NCBI GenBank assembly: GCA_030044395.1
Contig: JASHVW010000073.1
Coordinates: 1 to 5,974 of the forward strand
Length of the DNA: 5,974 nucleotides
Origin: Verrucomicrobiia bacterium
GTDB lineage: Bacteria > Verrucomicrobiota > Verrucomicrobiia > Limisphaerales > UBA11358
Direction of reading: 5' to 3'
Positions 5,137 through 5,974 of the stretch are shown here, in pieces. Position 1 is the first letter of the stretch. Each line of letters opens with the position of its first letter. The position numbers were made by a program, and so were the translations under genes. Under the pieces are notes generated by a model that was not told the origin of the DNA, ran no database searches, and worked only from the letters and a program-made list of their open reading frames with translations.

Positions 5137-5974
5137 ATGACCTCTGCGAAGCATGGTCTGCGCCGTGGAACCTCCCACGGCTTTACGTTGATCGAGTTGC
5201 TGGTGGTGATTGCCATCATCGCCATTCTGGCAGCGCTCCTTCTGCCCGTCCTTGCCCTGGCAAGAATCCACGCGCAGGAGATGCAGTGCGAGAGCAACCT
5301 CAAGCAATTGAGCCTGGCCGGCAACATGTATGTCAATGATACGGGTGGCTTCGTCGCCTATTCGGACCCGGCATTACCCGCCACCCTGTGGATGGGAACG
5401 TTGGCCAATCTCTACTCCCAAATAGATGCGGTTCGTGTCTGCCCCACAACCGTTGAACCGAATAACTTCGCCTTGATGACTGCAACCGCCGCCGGCAACA
5501 TCGTCACCACTTGGGTATGGCCTGATAACGGAGCCGGCCCGCCAAGGCATCAGCCACACGTTTATACCGGCAGCTATGGCATCAATGGATGGCTTTACCT
5601 GTTGACCGCCGGCGAAACCGACTACGGCGGGCACGGTCTTCAATACTACTATGCAAAAGAAACTTCCATCTCGGATAGTTCCCAGACGCCATTCTTTGCC
5701 GATGAAGACTGGGTGGATGGCTGGCCATGGGAAACCGATACCCCCTATCCGGATTTGTATGACGGGACCGGACCTGGAAGTCAAACGCCCATGATGGGTC
5801 GCTACGCCATGCCCAGACATGGTTGGAAGGACCCAAGCCAGGCGCCGAAAAACTTTCCGATAACCCATGCTTTGCCGGGATCCATTAACATAAGCCTCGT
5901 GGATGGGCACGTGGAAAATGTGAAATTGCAAGATCTATGGCACTACTATTGGCATCGCTACTGGAATATGGCCG
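5137..5974 (+). CDS. Prepilin-like (type II pseudopilin) DUF1559-family protein, cut by window end
   Basis: Envelope protein with a type IV prepilin N-terminus. Residues 1-15 are a basic leader ending SHG; FTLIELLVVIAIIAILAALL starts at F16, with the conserved Glu at mature position 5 (E20) and a single hydrophobic helix to about residue 40. Prepilin peptidase would cut after G15 and methylate F16. The body matches the DUF1559-like family abundant in Planctomycetes and Verrucomicrobia: CESNLKQLSLAGNMYVND (51-68), VCP (101-103), SYGINGWL (146-153), FFADEDWVDGWP (187-198) and the terminal SLVDGHVENVKL (253-264). The usual H-X9-DG signature appears here as H244-X11-D256-G257. The 279 visible residues end in a Trp/His/Tyr-rich tail typical of the C-terminus, so little is probably missing. 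ATG 5137 is chosen because it follows a purine-rich AAGGGGAAAG and gives a normal leader; an in-frame ATG at 5095 would add 14 residues. Family function is unsettled: pseudopilus or surface filament subunit. Confidence 0.88.
   Translation, partial: MTSAKHGLRRGTSHGFTLIELLVVIAIIAILAALLLPVLALARIHAQEMQCESNLKQLSLAGNMYVNDTGGFVAYSDPALPATLWMGTLANLYSQIDAVRVCPTTVEPNNFALMTATAAGNIVTTWVWPDNGAGPPRHQPHVYTGSYGINGWLYLLTAGETDYGGHGLQYYYAKETSISDSSQTPFFADEDWVDGWPWETDTPYPDLYDGTGPGSQTPMMGRYAMPRHGWKDPSQAPKNFPITHALPGSINISLVDGHVENVKLQDLWHYYWHRYWNMA

Overview
The window looks like a chromosomal segment from a Verrucomicrobia-type bacterium (Pedosphaera-like), moderately GC-rich. Three things point there. One gene is built from GloVer (Gloeobacter/Verrucomicrobia, TIGR03803-type) tandem repeats. 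Another is a prepilin-like protein of the large-family type expanded in the Planctomycetes-Verrucomicrobia-Lentisphaerae group. No gene here has a strong, well-placed Shine-Dalgarno sequence. The taxonomic call is inference from protein families, not from a marker gene.

Layout. Positions 1-1382 (minus strand) hold the N-terminal 460 residues of a UvrD/PcrA superfamily 1 DNA helicase, cut by the left window edge. Positions 1383-1742 are a divergent intergenic region; it contains a compound palindromic element (1571-1670) of the kind that recurs as dispersed repeats, a weak candidate promoter for the helicase, and a short inverted repeat just ahead of the next gene. Positions 1743-3275 (plus) encode an exported TIM-barrel glycoside hydrolase resembling family GH39. 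Seventeen bases later, 3293-4690 (plus) encodes an exported protein of seven GloVer repeats plus a C-terminal beta-rich domain. Positions 4691-5136 are a non-coding stretch rich in small hairpins. Positions 5137-5974 (plus) encode a prepilin-like protein with an N-terminal methylation motif and a DUF1559-like body, cut by the right edge probably close to its natural end.

How the genes may work together. The hydrolase and the GloVer protein are close enough to share a transcript, and both carry export signals, so they plausibly form a small extracytoplasmic module acting on a polysaccharide, with the GloVer protein as a putative propeller-shaped binding or structural partner. The pseudopilin is also an exported or envelope protein, but it is separated by 446 bases and probably has its own control. 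The helicase is a housekeeping DNA repair gene, transcribed away from the others. I see no phage, CRISPR, transposase, tRNA or rRNA. The least described items are the GloVer protein, the hydrolase-GloVer pairing and the hairpin-rich spacer before the pseudopilin gene; I do not see a clearly new multi-gene system.
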